A stretch of 64,000 nucleotides of DNA, taken from the NCBI GenBank assembly GCA_013127575.1, contig CP053418.1, positions 124,001-188,000 on the forward strand. The letters run 5' to 3'. The position numbers and the translations under genes are program-made. The DNA is from Ramlibacter terrae. Lineage in GTDB: Bacteria > Pseudomonadota > Gammaproteobacteria > Burkholderiales > Burkholderiaceae_C. The notes under the pieces were generated by a model that was not told the DNA's origin, searched no databases, and saw only the letters and a program-made list of their open reading frames with translations. This document shows, one piece after another, positions 34,728 through 45,377 of this stretch (the stretch's first letter is position 1; each line of letters opens with the position of its first letter).

Positions 34728-36461
34728 TCAGAACTCCTTCCAGCTCCCGTCGGCGTGGCCGTTGCGCGGCGCCGCGGGCGCGCGGTCGGCGGCGCCCAGC
34801 ATCGCTGCGTAGGCCGGCGGCAGCTGCGCCGCTTCGTTGACGGCGGGCTGCACGCGGATCGGCGCGATCACCGGCGCGGCCTGCAGGAACGACGGCGCCG
34901 CGGGCTGCAGCGGCGTGGCGCGATCGCGCTCGTCGATCTTGAAGCGGGCCACCGACTGCAGCAGTTCGGCCGCCCTGGCCCTTCATCGATTCGGCGGCGG
35001 CGGAAGCCTCTTCCACCAGCGACGCGTTCTGCTGCACGACCTGTTCCATCTGGGTCACGGCCGCATTCACCTGGCCGATGCCGGCGCTCTGCTCGCGGCT
35101 GGCGGCGGCGATCTCGGCGATCAGGTCGCTCACCTTCTGCACCGCCGAGACGATCTCTTCCATCGTCTTGCCCGCGGCCCCGACCAGCTTGGTGCCGGTC
35201 TCCACCGGTGCACGGAGTCGCCGATCAGCGTCTTGATTTCCTTCGCGGCGCCGGCGCTGCGCTGCGCCAGCTGCGCACTTCGGCGGCCACCACGGCGAAG
35301 CCGCGGCCCTGCTCGCCCGCGCGCGCCGCTTCCACCGCGGCATTCAGCGCCAGGATGTTGGTCTGGAAAGCGATGCCGTCGATCACGCCGATGATGTCGG
35401 CGATCTTGCGCGAGGCCGCCGAAATGCCGTTCATGGTGGTGACCACTTCGCCCACCACCGCGCCGCCCTTGCGCGCGACGTCGGACGCGCCGACCGCGAG
35501 CTGGCTGGCCTGCTTGGCGTTCTCGGCGTTGAGCGTGACGGTGGAGGTCAGTTCCTCCATGGAGCTGGCGGTCTCTTCCAGCGTGCTGGCCTGGTCCTCG
35601 GTGCGCTGCGACAGGTCCAGGTTGCCCTGAGCGATCTGCGCGCTGGTGTCGGCCACCGTGTGCGCGCCGCCGGCCACCTCGCCGACCAGCCGCCGCAGGT
35701 CCTGCTGCATCTGGTCGAGCGCGCGCAGCAGTTCGGCCGTCTCGTCCTTCCCGCGCACCTGCAGTTGCGCCGTGAGGTCGCCCTGCGCGATGTTGCCGGC
35801 CGCGCCGATGGCGCTGCGCAACGGCCGCACGATCGCGCGGCTCATCACCAAGGCAATGGCGAGCGAGACGGCGGCGGCGATCAGCGCGATGGCGACCAGC
35901 GTGGCCGGGGCGGCGCGGAATTCGGAGGCGACGCGGGCGCCGCTCTCGGCGCCCAGCTTCTTCTGGAGGTTCACCAGCGCCGCGAAGTCCTTGCGCAGCG
36001 CCCGGAAGCCGCTGTCGGCCGCTTCCATCGCCAGCTTGCCGTTGCCGGCGTTGGTCAGGCTCAGTTGCAGCGCGGTCTGGATATCGCTGCGGTAGCTGGA
36101 GAGTTGCGGTTGCAGCGCGGCGACCAAGGCCTTTTCCTCATCGGGAGGTCGCGCCGGCCGGCGAAATCCTTCAGGCGGCCGAGCACGGCGTCGATGCGCT
36201 GGCGCTGCTCGGCGGCGGTGGTCTTGAGCTTCTCCTCTCCCGGGTTGTCGATCCGGTGAAGGTCCGGTAGACGTTGGCGTGCACATCCCCGACCTCCTGC
36301 GCGCTGGCCATTGCCATTTCGAGTGCGACGCCCCGCACCTTCACCAGCTCGGACATGGCGGTGGCCTGCCGCATCATCATCCCGGCCGACAGCGCGCCCG
36401 GGGCGGGGAGGAAGAGGATGGCCACCGAAGGGCCCACCAGGATCTTGTGCCAGATTTTCAT
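34728..36461 (-). CDS. methyl-accepting chemotaxis protein, frameshifted
   Basis: About 570-residue chemoreceptor. MKIWHKILV and a hydrophobic segment open it, with Pro-for-Leu misreads at 36399-36405. A periplasmic four-helix-type sensor (about 130 residues) is followed by a second membrane segment ([20 protein letters not shown]), HAMP ([18 protein letters not shown]) and the signalling domain with the conserved hairpin tip [20 protein letters not shown]. Methylation-region Glu/Gln pairs such as [16 protein letters not shown] are present. The C-terminus WKEF is a short tail. Breaks near 36250, 36145, 35272, 35210 and 34977. Ligand unknown. Confidence 0.93.
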
Positions 36462-36675
36462 ACTTCGCTTTCGCTGCTGCCGGCCGCTACGGACGGTTGT
36501 CCGGACAAGATGCCACGGAGCGGGAAGGGTTGCAATGTAAAAAGCCGGTTACAAGTGGCTTGCTCGACAGTTCTGTGATTTTGTGGTGCGCCGGATGAAA
36601 ACGCAGGAGGCGCTGCCCGTGCAGCCAGACCGCCACGGACGGCGATGTTCCATCGGGGGCCTTAACATCGCCCCC
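36462..36675. other. intergenic region between divergent MCP and glcE
   Basis: About 214 bases between the chemoreceptor start and the glcE ATG. It must hold both promoters. I find no convincing operator, hairpin or small gene in it. Confidence 0.5.
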
Positions 36676-37762
36676 ATGGAAACCGCCCTCGCCAGCCTGG
36701 TCGACCGCGTGCGCGCCGCCGCGTCGGCCGGTGCACCCTTGCGCATCCGCGGTGGCGGCACGAAGACCTTCTACGGCGAACCGGCGGCCGGCGAGCTGCT
36801 CGACACCAGTGCGTTGACGGGCATCGCGAGCTACGAACCGAGCGAGCTGGTCGTCACCGTCCGCGCCGGCACGCCGCTGGCGGAACTCGAGCAGGTGCTG
36901 GCGGCGCAAGGCCAGTCGCTGCCCTTCGAGCCGCCGCACTTCGGGCCTGGCGCCACCGTCGGCGGCATGGTCGCCGCCGGCCTCTCCGGGCCGGCGCGTG
37001 CCAGTGTGGGCTCGGTGCGCGACTACGTGCTGGGACTGAACCTCGTCAACGGCCGCGGCGAGCACCTCGTCTTCGGCGGCGGGTGATGAAGAACGTCGCC
37101 GGCTACGACGTCTCGCGGCTGATGGTCGGCGCGCTCGGCACGCTCGGCCTCATCACGGAGGTCAGCCTGAAGGTGCTGCCGGTCGCGCCGGCCGAAGCCA
37201 CGCTGGAGTTCCAGATGCCGCAGGCCGAAGCGCTGCGCAAGCTCAACGCTCGGGGCGGCCAGCCGCTGCCGCTGAACGCCAGCCGCTGGGTGGACGACGC
37301 CGGCGCCGGCACGCTGTTCCTGCGCCTGCGCGGCGCGGTCGCGGCGGTCGAAGCGGCCTGCCGCGCGCTCGGCGGCGATCGCATGGACAACGCCGAAGCG
37401 GCCCCCGACTGGGCCGGCTGCCGCGAGCAGCGGCTGCCCCGGTTCGCGCAGCGCGGCGAGCGCGACCTGTGGCGCCTGTCGGTGCCGCAGACGGCGCCGG
37501 TGCTGGACTTGCCCGAGGCGCCCCTCGTCGAATGGCATGGCGCGCAACGCTGGGTGCGCGCGGACCCGGCGCAGGCGCAGGCCTTGCGCGACACGGCCGC
37601 CCGCGCCGGCGGCCATGCGATGCTGTTCCGCACGGCCCGCGCCGACGCCGGACCGCGCATGGCGCCGCTCGCCCCGCGCTCGACACCATCCAGCGGCAAC
37701 TCAAACACCAGTTCGACCCGGCGGGCATCTTCAACCGCGGCCGGCTCTATCCCCACTTCTGA
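36676..37762 (+). CDS. glcE: glycolate oxidase FAD-binding subunit GlcE, frameshifted
   Basis: About 360-residue FAD-linked subunit of glycolate oxidase, which oxidises glycolate to glyoxylate. PCMH-type FAD-binding features: LRIRGGGTKTFYG near residue 22, YEPSELVVTVRAGTPLAELE, FGPGATVGGMVAAGLSGP and, after a break at 37081, MKNVAGYDVSRLMVGALGTLG. The C-terminus after a second break near 37678 reads LKHQFDPAGIFNRGRLYPHF. Its stop overlaps the glcF start (TGATG). The catalytic subunit gene glcD is not in the window. Confidence 0.92.
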
Positions 37763-38995
37763 TGCAGACCCACCTTTCCCCGGAGTTCGGGGCACCGCCG
37801 AGGGCGCCGAGGCCGAGGCCATCCTGCGCAAGTGCGTGCATTGCGGCTTCTGCACGGCCACCTGCCCCACGTACCAGGTGCTCGGCGACGAACTCGATGG
37901 ACCGCGCGGGCGCATCTACCTGATCAAGCAGGTGCTCGAAGGGCACGAACCCACGCGCAAGACGCAGCTCCACGGACCGCTGCCTCACCTGCCGCAATTG
38001 CGAAAGCACCTGCCCGAGCGGCGTCGACTACGGGCACTGGTCGACATCGGCCGCGGCATCGTCGAACGCAAGGTGCCGCGCGGCGCACCCGCCAAGGCGC
38101 TGCGCTGGACGCTCAAGGAAGGCCTGACCTCGCCGCTGTTCGGCCCGGCGATGAAGCTGGGGCAATCGGTGCGCGGGCTGCTGCCCGGCGTGCTGCGCGA
38201 TAAGGTGCCGCCGAAGCAGGAGGCCGGCCGCTGGCCCACGCGCACCCATGCGCGCAAGGTGCTGATGCTGGCGGGTTGCGTGCAGCCTTCGATGATGCCG
38301 AACATCAACACCGCCACCGCGCGCGTGCTCGATGCGGCGGGCATCCAGACCGTGGTGGCGCCGCAGGCGGGCTGCTGCGGCGCTGTCAAGTTCCACCTGA
38401 ACGACCAGGACGGCGGCCGCGCGCAGATGCGCGCCAACATCGATGCTTGGTGGCCGCTGGTGGAAAGCGGCGGCGTCGAGGCGATCGTGATGAACGCGTC
38501 GGGCTGCGGCGTCACCGTCAAGGAGTACGGGCACTTCCTGAAAGAGGACGCTGCCTATGCGGACAAGGCGAAGCGCATCGGCGAACGCACGCGCGACCTG
38601 AGCGAGTTCCTGCCGGAGCTCGCCACCACGCTGCAAGGCAAGGTGCAGCCGGCGGCGGGCCTGTTCGCCTTCCACCCGCCCCTGCACGCTGCAGCACGGG
38701 CAGAAGCTGCGCGGCGGCGTCGAGCAATACCTCACCGCCCTCGGGTTCGGTGCGGGTGGCGCCCAACGAGGCCCACCTGTGCTGCGGCTCCGCCGGCACC
38801 TACTCGGTGCTGCACCCCGACATCGCCCACACCTTGCGCGACCGCAAGCTGGGGCACCTCGGGGCGCTCGAACCGCAGGCGATCCTCTCGGCCAACGTCG
38901 GCTGCATCACCCACCTGCAAAGCGGCACCGGCACGCCGGTGCGGCACTGGGTGGAAGTGCTCGACGAGGCGCTGGTCAGCTCCCGCTCGCCGTGA
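37762..38995 (+). CDS. glcF: glycolate oxidase iron-sulfur subunit GlcF, frameshifted
   Basis: About 410-residue electron-transfer subunit. Two 4Fe-4S motifs: CVHCGFCTATCP (37831-37866) and, restored across a CCTGG fault near 37977, CLTCRNCESTCP. Two CCG-type domains follow (LAGCVQPSMMPN, AGCCGAVKFH, NASGCGVTVKEYG, and LCCGSAGTYSVL). Breaks near 37785, 37977, 38685 and 38750. The C-terminal 20 bases overlap the convergent Bug gene. Works with GlcE and an absent GlcD. Confidence 0.93.
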
Positions 38996-39958
38996 TCTTG
39001 CGCTCGCGCACGATCGTCCCCCACTGGGTCGATTCCTTGCGCATGAAGTCGGTCAGCTCCGCGCGCGTCGTCGGGTGCGCCGACAGGCCGTGCTTGTTCA
39101 GCGCGTCGATGATGGCCGGGTCCTTCAGCACCTTCACGATCTCGGTGTTCCAGCGATCGAGCAGCGCCACCGGCGTCTTGCCGGGCGCGACGAACGAGTA
39201 CCAGTTCAGCGCCGGAAGCCGGGCAGGCCCGACTCCGCCATCGTCGGGATGTTCGGCAGGTAGGCGGGACGCGTGAGGCCGGTGGTCGCCAGCGGCGTGA
39301 GCTTGCCGGTTTCGATGTGCGGCAGCGCGGTCGGCGGCGCGGCGAAGTAGCCGGTGAAGCGGCCGCCCAGCAGGTCCTGCATGGCCGGCGCGCCGCCGCG
39401 GTACGGCACGTGCGTCATCTCGACGCCGGCGCGCTGCGAGAACAGTTCGCCCGCCAGGTGCGACGCCGAGCCGTTGCCGGTGGACGCGTAGGTCACGCTG
39501 CCCGGGTCCTTCTTGGCCAGCGCCACCATGTCGGCCACGGTCTTGATGCCGCTCGCGGAGTTCACCACCAGCACGTTGGGGAAGTGCACGCCGCCGGAGA
39601 TCGGCGCGAGGTCCTTGAACGGGTCGTAGCCCACCTTCATCATGTGCGGCGCGATGGTCAGCGGACCGATCGATCCGAACAGCAGCACCGAGCCGTCTTC
39701 CGGTCCGTTGGCCACCTGCTGGTGCGCGATGTTGCCGCCGGCGCCGGCCTTGTTCTCGACCACGACGGTCTGTCCGATGTTCTCGCCGAGCTTCTTGGCG
39801 ATCAGGCGGGCGGCGGCGTCGGCGGCGCCGCCGGGCGCAAAGCCGACGACGAGCGAGACGGCCTTCTTCGGCGGGAAGTCCTGCGCGGCGGCGGGAGCGG
39901 CCAGCCACAAGGCGGGGAGGGCGAGGGCGCCGAGGCGCAGGAGGTAACGCTTGTTCAT
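38976..39958 (-). CDS. Bug/TctC family periplasmic solute-binding protein, one frame break
   Basis: About 325-residue secreted binding protein of the tripartite tricarboxylate transporter class. The signal peptide MNKRYLLRLGALALPALWLAAPAAAQ is evident. Family blocks: AVSLVVGFAPGGAADAAARL, VVVENKAGAGGNIA, VPYRGGAPAMQDLLGG and, after a break near 39220, VAPGKTPVALLDRWN. Bug proteins bind carboxylates, amides or aromatics. No TctA or TctB permease gene lies nearby, the usual orphan state in Burkholderiales. It converges on glcF. Confidence 0.92.
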
Positions 39959-39999
39959 GGCGCGCACCTTGCCATGCGGCCGCGGCGTTCGCCACCGGG

Positions 40000-40479
40000 C
40001 TATCCCGCTGTCCCCCATCCCGGCAAGGCGCGGTCGAGGGCGGCGCGCATGCGGCGCGCGTGCGAACCGTGCCAGTAGAGCCGGCCGCAGGTGGGGCAGC
40101 GGCGCACGGGTCCCGGCACCTGCGCGCGCGGAAAGGGCAGCAGCGCCGGCAACTCTTCTTCCGGCAATGGAGCGGGCAGTTCGGTGTTGCAGACCAGGCA
40201 GCGCGTGAAGAGCCCGGCCGGCGGCGCGAGCTGCAGCGCATGCACCAGGTCGACCAGTTGCGCCATCGGGTCGTCCTGCCGCACTTCGTGCGCGCGCAGC
40301 GGGCGCAGGTCGCGCAGCAGGTGGCGGTCGCGCGTGAGCAGCACGCGGCCGTCGGCATCGGCGATGCGGACCAGCACCGGGTCGTCGAGCGCTTCGTCGT
40401 AGACCGTGTCGAAGCCGAGCACGCGCAGCCAGCGGGCCAGCCGGCCGAGCATGGCGTCCGCCACGAACCGGGTGGTCAC
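40000..40479 (-). CDS. Mut7-C RNase-domain protein with zinc ribbon
   Basis: Intact 159-residue protein matching the Mut7-C (PIN-like RNase) family. FVADAMLGRLARWLRVLGFD opens it, with acidic residues typical of PIN-type active sites, then VLLTRDRHLL. A C-terminal zinc ribbon follows: RCLVCNTEL, then RRCPTCGRLYWHGSH. The GTG start (40479) overlaps the stop of the upstream LytTR gene (GTGA), so translation is probably coupled. The RNA target is unknown in bacteria. Usually it has a ThiS-like N-terminal domain, which is absent here. Confidence 0.87.
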   Translation of the reverse strand: MTTRFVADAMLGRLARWLRVLGFDTVYDEALDDPVLVRIADADGRVLLTRDRHLLRDLRPLRAHEVRQDDPMAQLVDLVHALQLAPPAGLFTRCLVCNTELPAPLPEEELPALLPFPRAQVPGPVRRCPTCGRLYWHGSHARRMRAALDRALPGWGTAG

Positions 40480-41363
40480 GCCGGCGCGCCCCCGCCGAGC
40501 GCGGCGCGGTAGCGGCGGCTGCACGGCACTGGCTGCCGTCCTGCATGCGCAGCCGGGCGTCGCCGGCTTCCAGCGGTTCGATCTCGGCCACCCGGTCGAG
40601 GTTGACGGCGTAGCTGCGGTGCACGCGCACGAAGCGGGCGGGGTCGAGCTGCTGCAGGAAGTCGGCGAGCGTGGAGCGCAGCAGGTAGTCGTGGCCGTTG
40701 ACGTGCAGGCCGACGTAGTTGCCCTGCGCCTGCAGCCACTCGATGTCGGCGGCGGCGATCAGGAACTCCTTGCGCAGCTTGCGGACCAGGAAGCGCTCGG
40801 GGCGCGTGGCGGCCTGCGGCGCCTCTTCTTCGGCCGCGCCGGCCGCGGCTTCCGGCGCGTCGAGCACGCGCGCCTCGCCCTGCAGCCGCATCAGCACCAG
40901 CCGGTAACTCCACAGCGCCACGAGGATCATCGCGTAAGTGCGCACATCCTTCAGGTATTCGTAGCCCAGCATGTGCAGCCAGTCGGCCACCCGGTAGCTG
41001 CTGCCGGCGGCGGCGTACAGCGCCTTGCGCAGCACCACGATCAGCGCCACGTGGACGATGCAGAAGACGACGCTCGCCAGCGCGTGCCGGGGCAGGTTGC
41101 GGCGCAGCGTGTCCAGTGCAGCGGCCGGCGGCGCTCGGCCCGAGCCACGGCCGGCACCAGCAGCCCGATCACCAGCACGCTGCTCAGCTCCCACGCGGCC
41201 GGTTGCCACAAGGGAAGCGCGCCGGGGCCTTCGCGCAGGTCGATCCGGTGACGACCGTGTTGAACACCGCCTCGACGGACAGGACCACCGCCCAGAACCC
41301 GATCTGGAAAGGGCGGCGCCAGCGCTGGTGCAGCGCGAGCCAGTCGCGCGAACGGGTGGACAT
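40476..41363 (-). CDS. membrane-anchored LytTR transcriptional regulator, frameshifted
   Basis: About 295-residue protein with four likely membrane segments in the N-terminal half (QIGFWAVVLSVEAVFNTVV, LSSVLVIGLLVPAVA, ALASVVFCIVHVALIVVL, YAMILVALWSYRLVLMRL) and a C-terminal LytTR DNA-binding domain (IEWLQAQGNYVGLHVNGHDY, ARFVRVHRSYAVNLDRVAEI). Breaks near 41250, 41120 and 40535. It lacks a receiver domain, so it may sense a membrane signal directly. It overlaps the Mut7-C gene by four bases. Targets unknown. Confidence 0.87.
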
Positions 41364-41503
41364 GGGCCGAGTCTAGACAAGGCGGGCCGGATTTCGTCCC
41401 ACCGGGCCGCCGGTGGTCCCCATCCGCAGGCGGCTCGTCACATCCTGCCGCGCCGGAAGCGGTCCGCCGCCAACAATCGCGGCCTTCCCGCAACCGGAGC
41501 CGC

Positions 41504-42680
41504 CATGCCACGCCGCCACGACATCGACGCCTTGCGCGCACTCGCCTTCGCCCCGGTGATCCTGTACCACGTGGGCATGTACTACGTGGCCGACTGGCAC
41601 TTCCACCTGAAGAGCCCGCATGCCGCCGAGTGGCTGCAGTTCCCGATGCGGGTGCTCAACCTGTGGCGGATGGAACTGGTGTTCGGTCTCCGGCCCGGCG
41701 CTGGGCTTCCCGGGCCGCGGTTCCACCGGTGCGCTGCTGCGGGCGCGGAGCTGGCGGCTGCTGCTGCCGCTGGCCTTCGGGATGCTGGTGGTGGTGCCGT
41801 TCCAGCCGTATGCGCAGGCGCTGGCCGGCGGCTATGTCGATGCGGGTTTCGCGTCCTTCCTGCAGCGCTACTTCGGCGGCGAGTCTGGCCGCGCAAGGCT
41901 TTTGACGGCGCGGAGCCGGGCATCACCGGAACCACCTCTGGTACTGGCCTACCTCTGGGTCTACACGGTGGCGCTGGTGCTGCTGCTGCCGGTGCTGCGA
42001 TCCGCCGCCGGGCAGCGGCTGCGCGCGCGCTTCCGGCGCTGCGCGGCGCGCGGCTGGTGCTGTTCCCGCTGCTTCCGCTGGCGGCGGCATCGTTGCTGCT
42101 CTGGCCGCACTTTCCGCCGACCCGCGACCTGCTGCACGACGGCTGGCTGCACGCCGTGTACTTCACGCTGTTCCTCTATGGCTACACGATCGGCGTGGAT
42201 GCCGGCTGGTGGGCCGAGGTGACCCGGCTGCGCCGGCGGCTGCTGGCCGCTGCCGTGGCGGCCCTGTGCCTGCACCTGCTGCTGCGCGCCGTGCTCGGCG
42301 CGGGCCTCCTGCCGCGGCTGGCGGCCGACCTGTATGTGTGGACCACGCTGCTGGCGGTGCTGGGCTGGGCGCACCACAAGCTCGACCGCCCGTGGCGCTG
42401 GCTGCCCCGGGCCAACGAGTCGGTCTATCCCCGGTACGTGCTGCACCAGACGCTGATCATCGTGCTGGTGTTCTGGCTGGCGCCGCTGCGGCTCGGTCCG
42501 GTGGTGGAACCCGTGCTGCTGGTCGGCGGCACCATCGCCGGCTGCTGGGCACTGACGGCCGTGATCCGGCGGGTGCGCTGGCTGCGGCCGCTGTTCGGCC
42601 TCAAGCCGCTCAAGCCGCCAGCGCAGCCTCGATGTCTTTCGCCAGCTTCTCCGGGGCATCCTGCGGAGCGAAGCGCCTGA
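41504..42680 (+). CDS. acyltransferase 3 / OpgC-like membrane protein, frameshifted
   Basis: About 390-residue integral membrane acyltransferase with about 10 hydrophobic segments. It begins MPRRHDIDALRALAFAPVIL, the His/Arg-rich first-segment motif of the family. Later blocks are ALLRARSWRLLLPLAFGMLV, YLWVYTVALVLLLPVLRS and the C-terminal ANESVYPRYVLHQTLIIVLVFW. Breaks at about 41695, 41885, 41930 and 42035. Such proteins O-acylate glucans, peptidoglycan or lipids. OpgC/MdoC, which succinylates periplasmic glucans, is the closest feel. The 3' end overlaps the convergent gpx gene. Confidence 0.83.
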
Positions 42681-43094
42681 GCACTGGCCGTCCTTGCCGA
42701 CCGGGAACTTGGTGAAGTTCCACTTGATCGCCTTGGAGCCGAGCAGGCCCGGCGCCTCGGCGGTCAGCCAGCGGTACAGCGGGTGCGCATCGCCGCCGTT
42801 GACGTCGATCTTGGACATCATCGGGAACGACACGCCGTAGTTGCGTTCGCAGAAGGCGCCGATCTCCTCGTTGCTGCCCGGGTCCTGCTTGCCGAACTGG
42901 TTGGACGGGAAGCCGAGCACCACCAGGCCCTTGTCGCCATAGCTGCGGTGCAGCTGCTCCAGCCCGCCGAACTGCGGCGTGAAGCCGCAGGCGCTGGCGG
43001 TGTTGACGATCAGCAGCACCTTGCCGCGGTACTGGTCCAGCCGCACGGGCTCGCCGCTGATGGAAAGGGCTTCGAAGTCGTAGAGGGTGGCCAT
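42610..43094 (-). CDS. gpx: glutathione peroxidase, frameshifted at the C-terminus
   Basis: About 160-residue thiol peroxidase of the GPx family. MATLYDFEALSISGEPVRL opens it. The peroxidatic Cys is in NTASACGFTPQFGGLEQLH (Cys, not selenocysteine), followed by GFPSNQFGKQDPGSNEEI and the Trp/Asn motif KWNFTKFPVGKDG. A fault near 42682 hides the end, which restores to LRRFAPQDAPEKLAKDIEAALAA with the stop at 42610-42612. The stop of the upstream EamA gene is five bases before its ATG. It likely reduces peroxides with thioredoxin or glutathione. Confidence 0.9.
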
Positions 43095-43098
43095 GGCT

Positions 43099-43993
43099 TC
43101 ATTGTGCGCCCGCGGCCGGGCTGGAGGAAGGCGGGCCGACCACCCGGCGGCGGCCGGGATCAACGCCCCGCCCGCCAGTACGCCGGCCGTGAGTTGCGAC
43201 GCGCCGAGCGCCACCGACGACAGCGCGGCGAACACCACCTCGGAGAGCATCACCAGCGCCGTGGTGTGCGCCTTCAGCCGCGCGGCGCCGTATTGCAGCG
43301 CGAGATTGCCGGCCAGGAAGCTGAACGACAGCAGCAAGGCGAGCCCGGCGGCGGGCAGGCCGAGCGCCGGGAACGCCGGCACCGCGCCCTGCATCGCGCC
43401 GAGCGCCGCCACCGTGCCGGCCGGGACAGCCCCGCCGCCGAACATGGCGAGCACGCGCGATTCGGCCGGCACTGGTTCAGCCGCAGCAGCAGCACGTTGG
43501 TCAGGGCGAAGCTGAAGCCGCCGGCCAGCGCCAGCCCGTCGGCCAGCGTGCGCGGCCACGGCCAGCCGGCGCCCGGCGTCCACAGCACGAGCACGACGCC
43601 CGAAAGCGCGAGCACCAGCCGCACGATCGCCATCCGCGTGGGCTTCTCGCCGAGCAGCAGCCAGGCGACGAGCACCGACCACGCGGGCATCAGGTAGAAC
43701 AGCAGCACCACGCGCACCACGTCGCCGATGGTCACGGCCCAGTTGAAGCCCACGTTGGTCATGCCGGCGGACAGCGCGAGCAGCCACAGCATCGGCTGCC
43801 CTTTCCAGCCGCCGCCGGCGCGGGGCCGCAGCGCCAGCAGGCAGGCGAGCGAGACGACGTAGATCAGGCAGGTGGACCAGAGCGCGTGGACGCCGCGGTC
43901 CTGCAGTTCCCGGAAGGGCCACCACGAGAGGCCCCAGACGAACGCGTTGAAGACCAGCGCCAGCACCGGCGCGGCGGGAACCCGCGCCGCCAT
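43099..43993 (-). CDS. EamA/DMT family transporter, frameshifted
   Basis: About 295-residue inner-membrane transporter of the drug/metabolite superfamily with two EamA repeats and about 10 segments. N-terminal repeat: LVFNAFVWGLSWWPFRELQD, then YLMPAWSVLVAWLLLGEKPT at its end. The second repeat reads LAGGFSFALTNVLLLRL, FSFLAGNLALQYGAARL and LMLSEVVFAALSSVALG. A break near 43473 and another near 43130 are CCWGG faults; the latter hides the stop, which I place at 43099-43101. The ATG overlaps the lplT stop (TGATG). Substrate unknown. Confidence 0.85.
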
Positions 43994-45270
43994 CAGTGCA
44001 TGTTGTCGTGGCGGGCGATGGCCAGCAGGTGCTCGACTTCGTCCTTGTGCTTCACGCAGTTGCTGGCGTGCCAGCGCTGGATGATCCACATCACGCCGGC
44101 CACTACCAGGCCGAAGGCCGTGATCGCGCCGAAGGCCGACATGCCCATGCCGGCCGACAGGCTGTAGAAGGCCCCGGGCCCGGGATGCAGGCCTGTTCGT
44201 TGAAGTTCTGCACGGCGATCGAGCGGCCGGCGCCCATCAGGTTGTGCCCGCGGTGCTGCAGCAGCGCGTTCATCGGCACCACCGGGAAGCCGACCAGCGC
44301 GCCCATCACGATCAGGAACGGCACCGCCACCCAGACGTTGTCGATGAAGATCATCATGATGATCAGCAGGCCGGCGATGATGCCCATCGGCATGACCGAC
44401 GTGGCGCGGTCGAGCTTCATGTAGAGCGAGGCGACGACCGCGCCGATGGCGGTGCCCAGCGCCACCACCCCGCTCAGCGCCGACGCCTGCGTGGTGCTGT
44501 AGCCCAGCGCGGCCGCGCTCCGGCCAGCATGATGTAGCGCAGGTTGCCCGTCACGCCCCAGATCAGCGTCGTGCTGGCCAGCGAGATCTGGCCCAGCTTG
44601 TCGCTCCACAGGCGCGAGTTGCAGGTCCAGAAGTCCGGCACCAGTTCGAGCGGATTCTTCGGGATCGGCCGCATCTCCACGCCGGTGTGCGGGATGCGGG
44701 TGTTGAACCACGCAGCCAGCATGTACAGGAAGATCAGCACGAAGATCGCGGCTTCCGGCGGCGTGTCGATGCCGGTGTTGATCAGCGGGAAGTCGAGCGC
44801 CAGCATGCGGCTGGCCACCGCGGCGCCGACGAGTTGGCCGCCCAGCAGGATGCCCATGATGATCGAGGCGATGGTCAGCCCCTCGATCCAGCCGTTGGCC
44901 TTGACCAGCTGCGAGGCCGGCAGCAGTTCGGTCAGGATGCCGTACTTGGCGGGCGAGTAGGCGGCGGCGCCGAGGCCGACGATGGCGTAGGCCAGCAGGG
45001 GATGCAGCCCGAACAGCATGGCCGGGCAGCCCACCACCTTGATGGCGTTGCTGACGAACATGACCTTGCCCTTGGGCATGGCGTCGGCGAAGGCGCCGAC
45101 GAAAGGGGCCAGCACCACGTAGAACAGCGCGAACATCGGCACCAGTGCGGCGGCCTGCCGGTCGGCGCCTTGTCCGACTTGAGCAATTCGACGGCGGCAA
45201 TGAACAGCGCGTTGTCGGCGAGCGACGAGAAGAACTGCGCCGCCATGATGGTGTAGAAACCGCGCTTCAT
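43993..45270 (-). CDS. lplT: lysophospholipid transporter LplT, frameshifted
   Basis: About 425-residue MFS-type flippase that returns lysophospholipids across the inner membrane. It begins MKRGFYTIMAAQFFSSLADN. After a break near 45140 comes VPMFALFYVVLAPFVGAFAD, then GAAAYSPAKYGILTELLP and NGWIEGLTIASIIMGILLGG. Later blocks are STTLIWGVTGNLRYIML and IAVQNFNEQACILGLGAFYS (repaired at CCWGG near 44180). Another break lies near 44521. A Pro read as CPAMLFG is probably Leu. Often paired with an acyltransferase (Aas); none is adjacent here. Confidence 0.9.
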
Positions 45271-45377
45271 CCGGTTCTTTTGGGGGCGGGATCAGGAGGC
45301 TTGAGGCCTGTCAAATTTCTGCTGTCTCCAAACGACACGGGGTTATAGCACGCGGGGTAATGACAAAATCAGCCGCC

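Noticed and set aside
41961..43925. Minus-strand frame fusing the EamA transporter to glutathione peroxidase
   Set aside because: Repairing a CCWGG fault near 43130 restores a stop at 43099, just before the gpx ATG.
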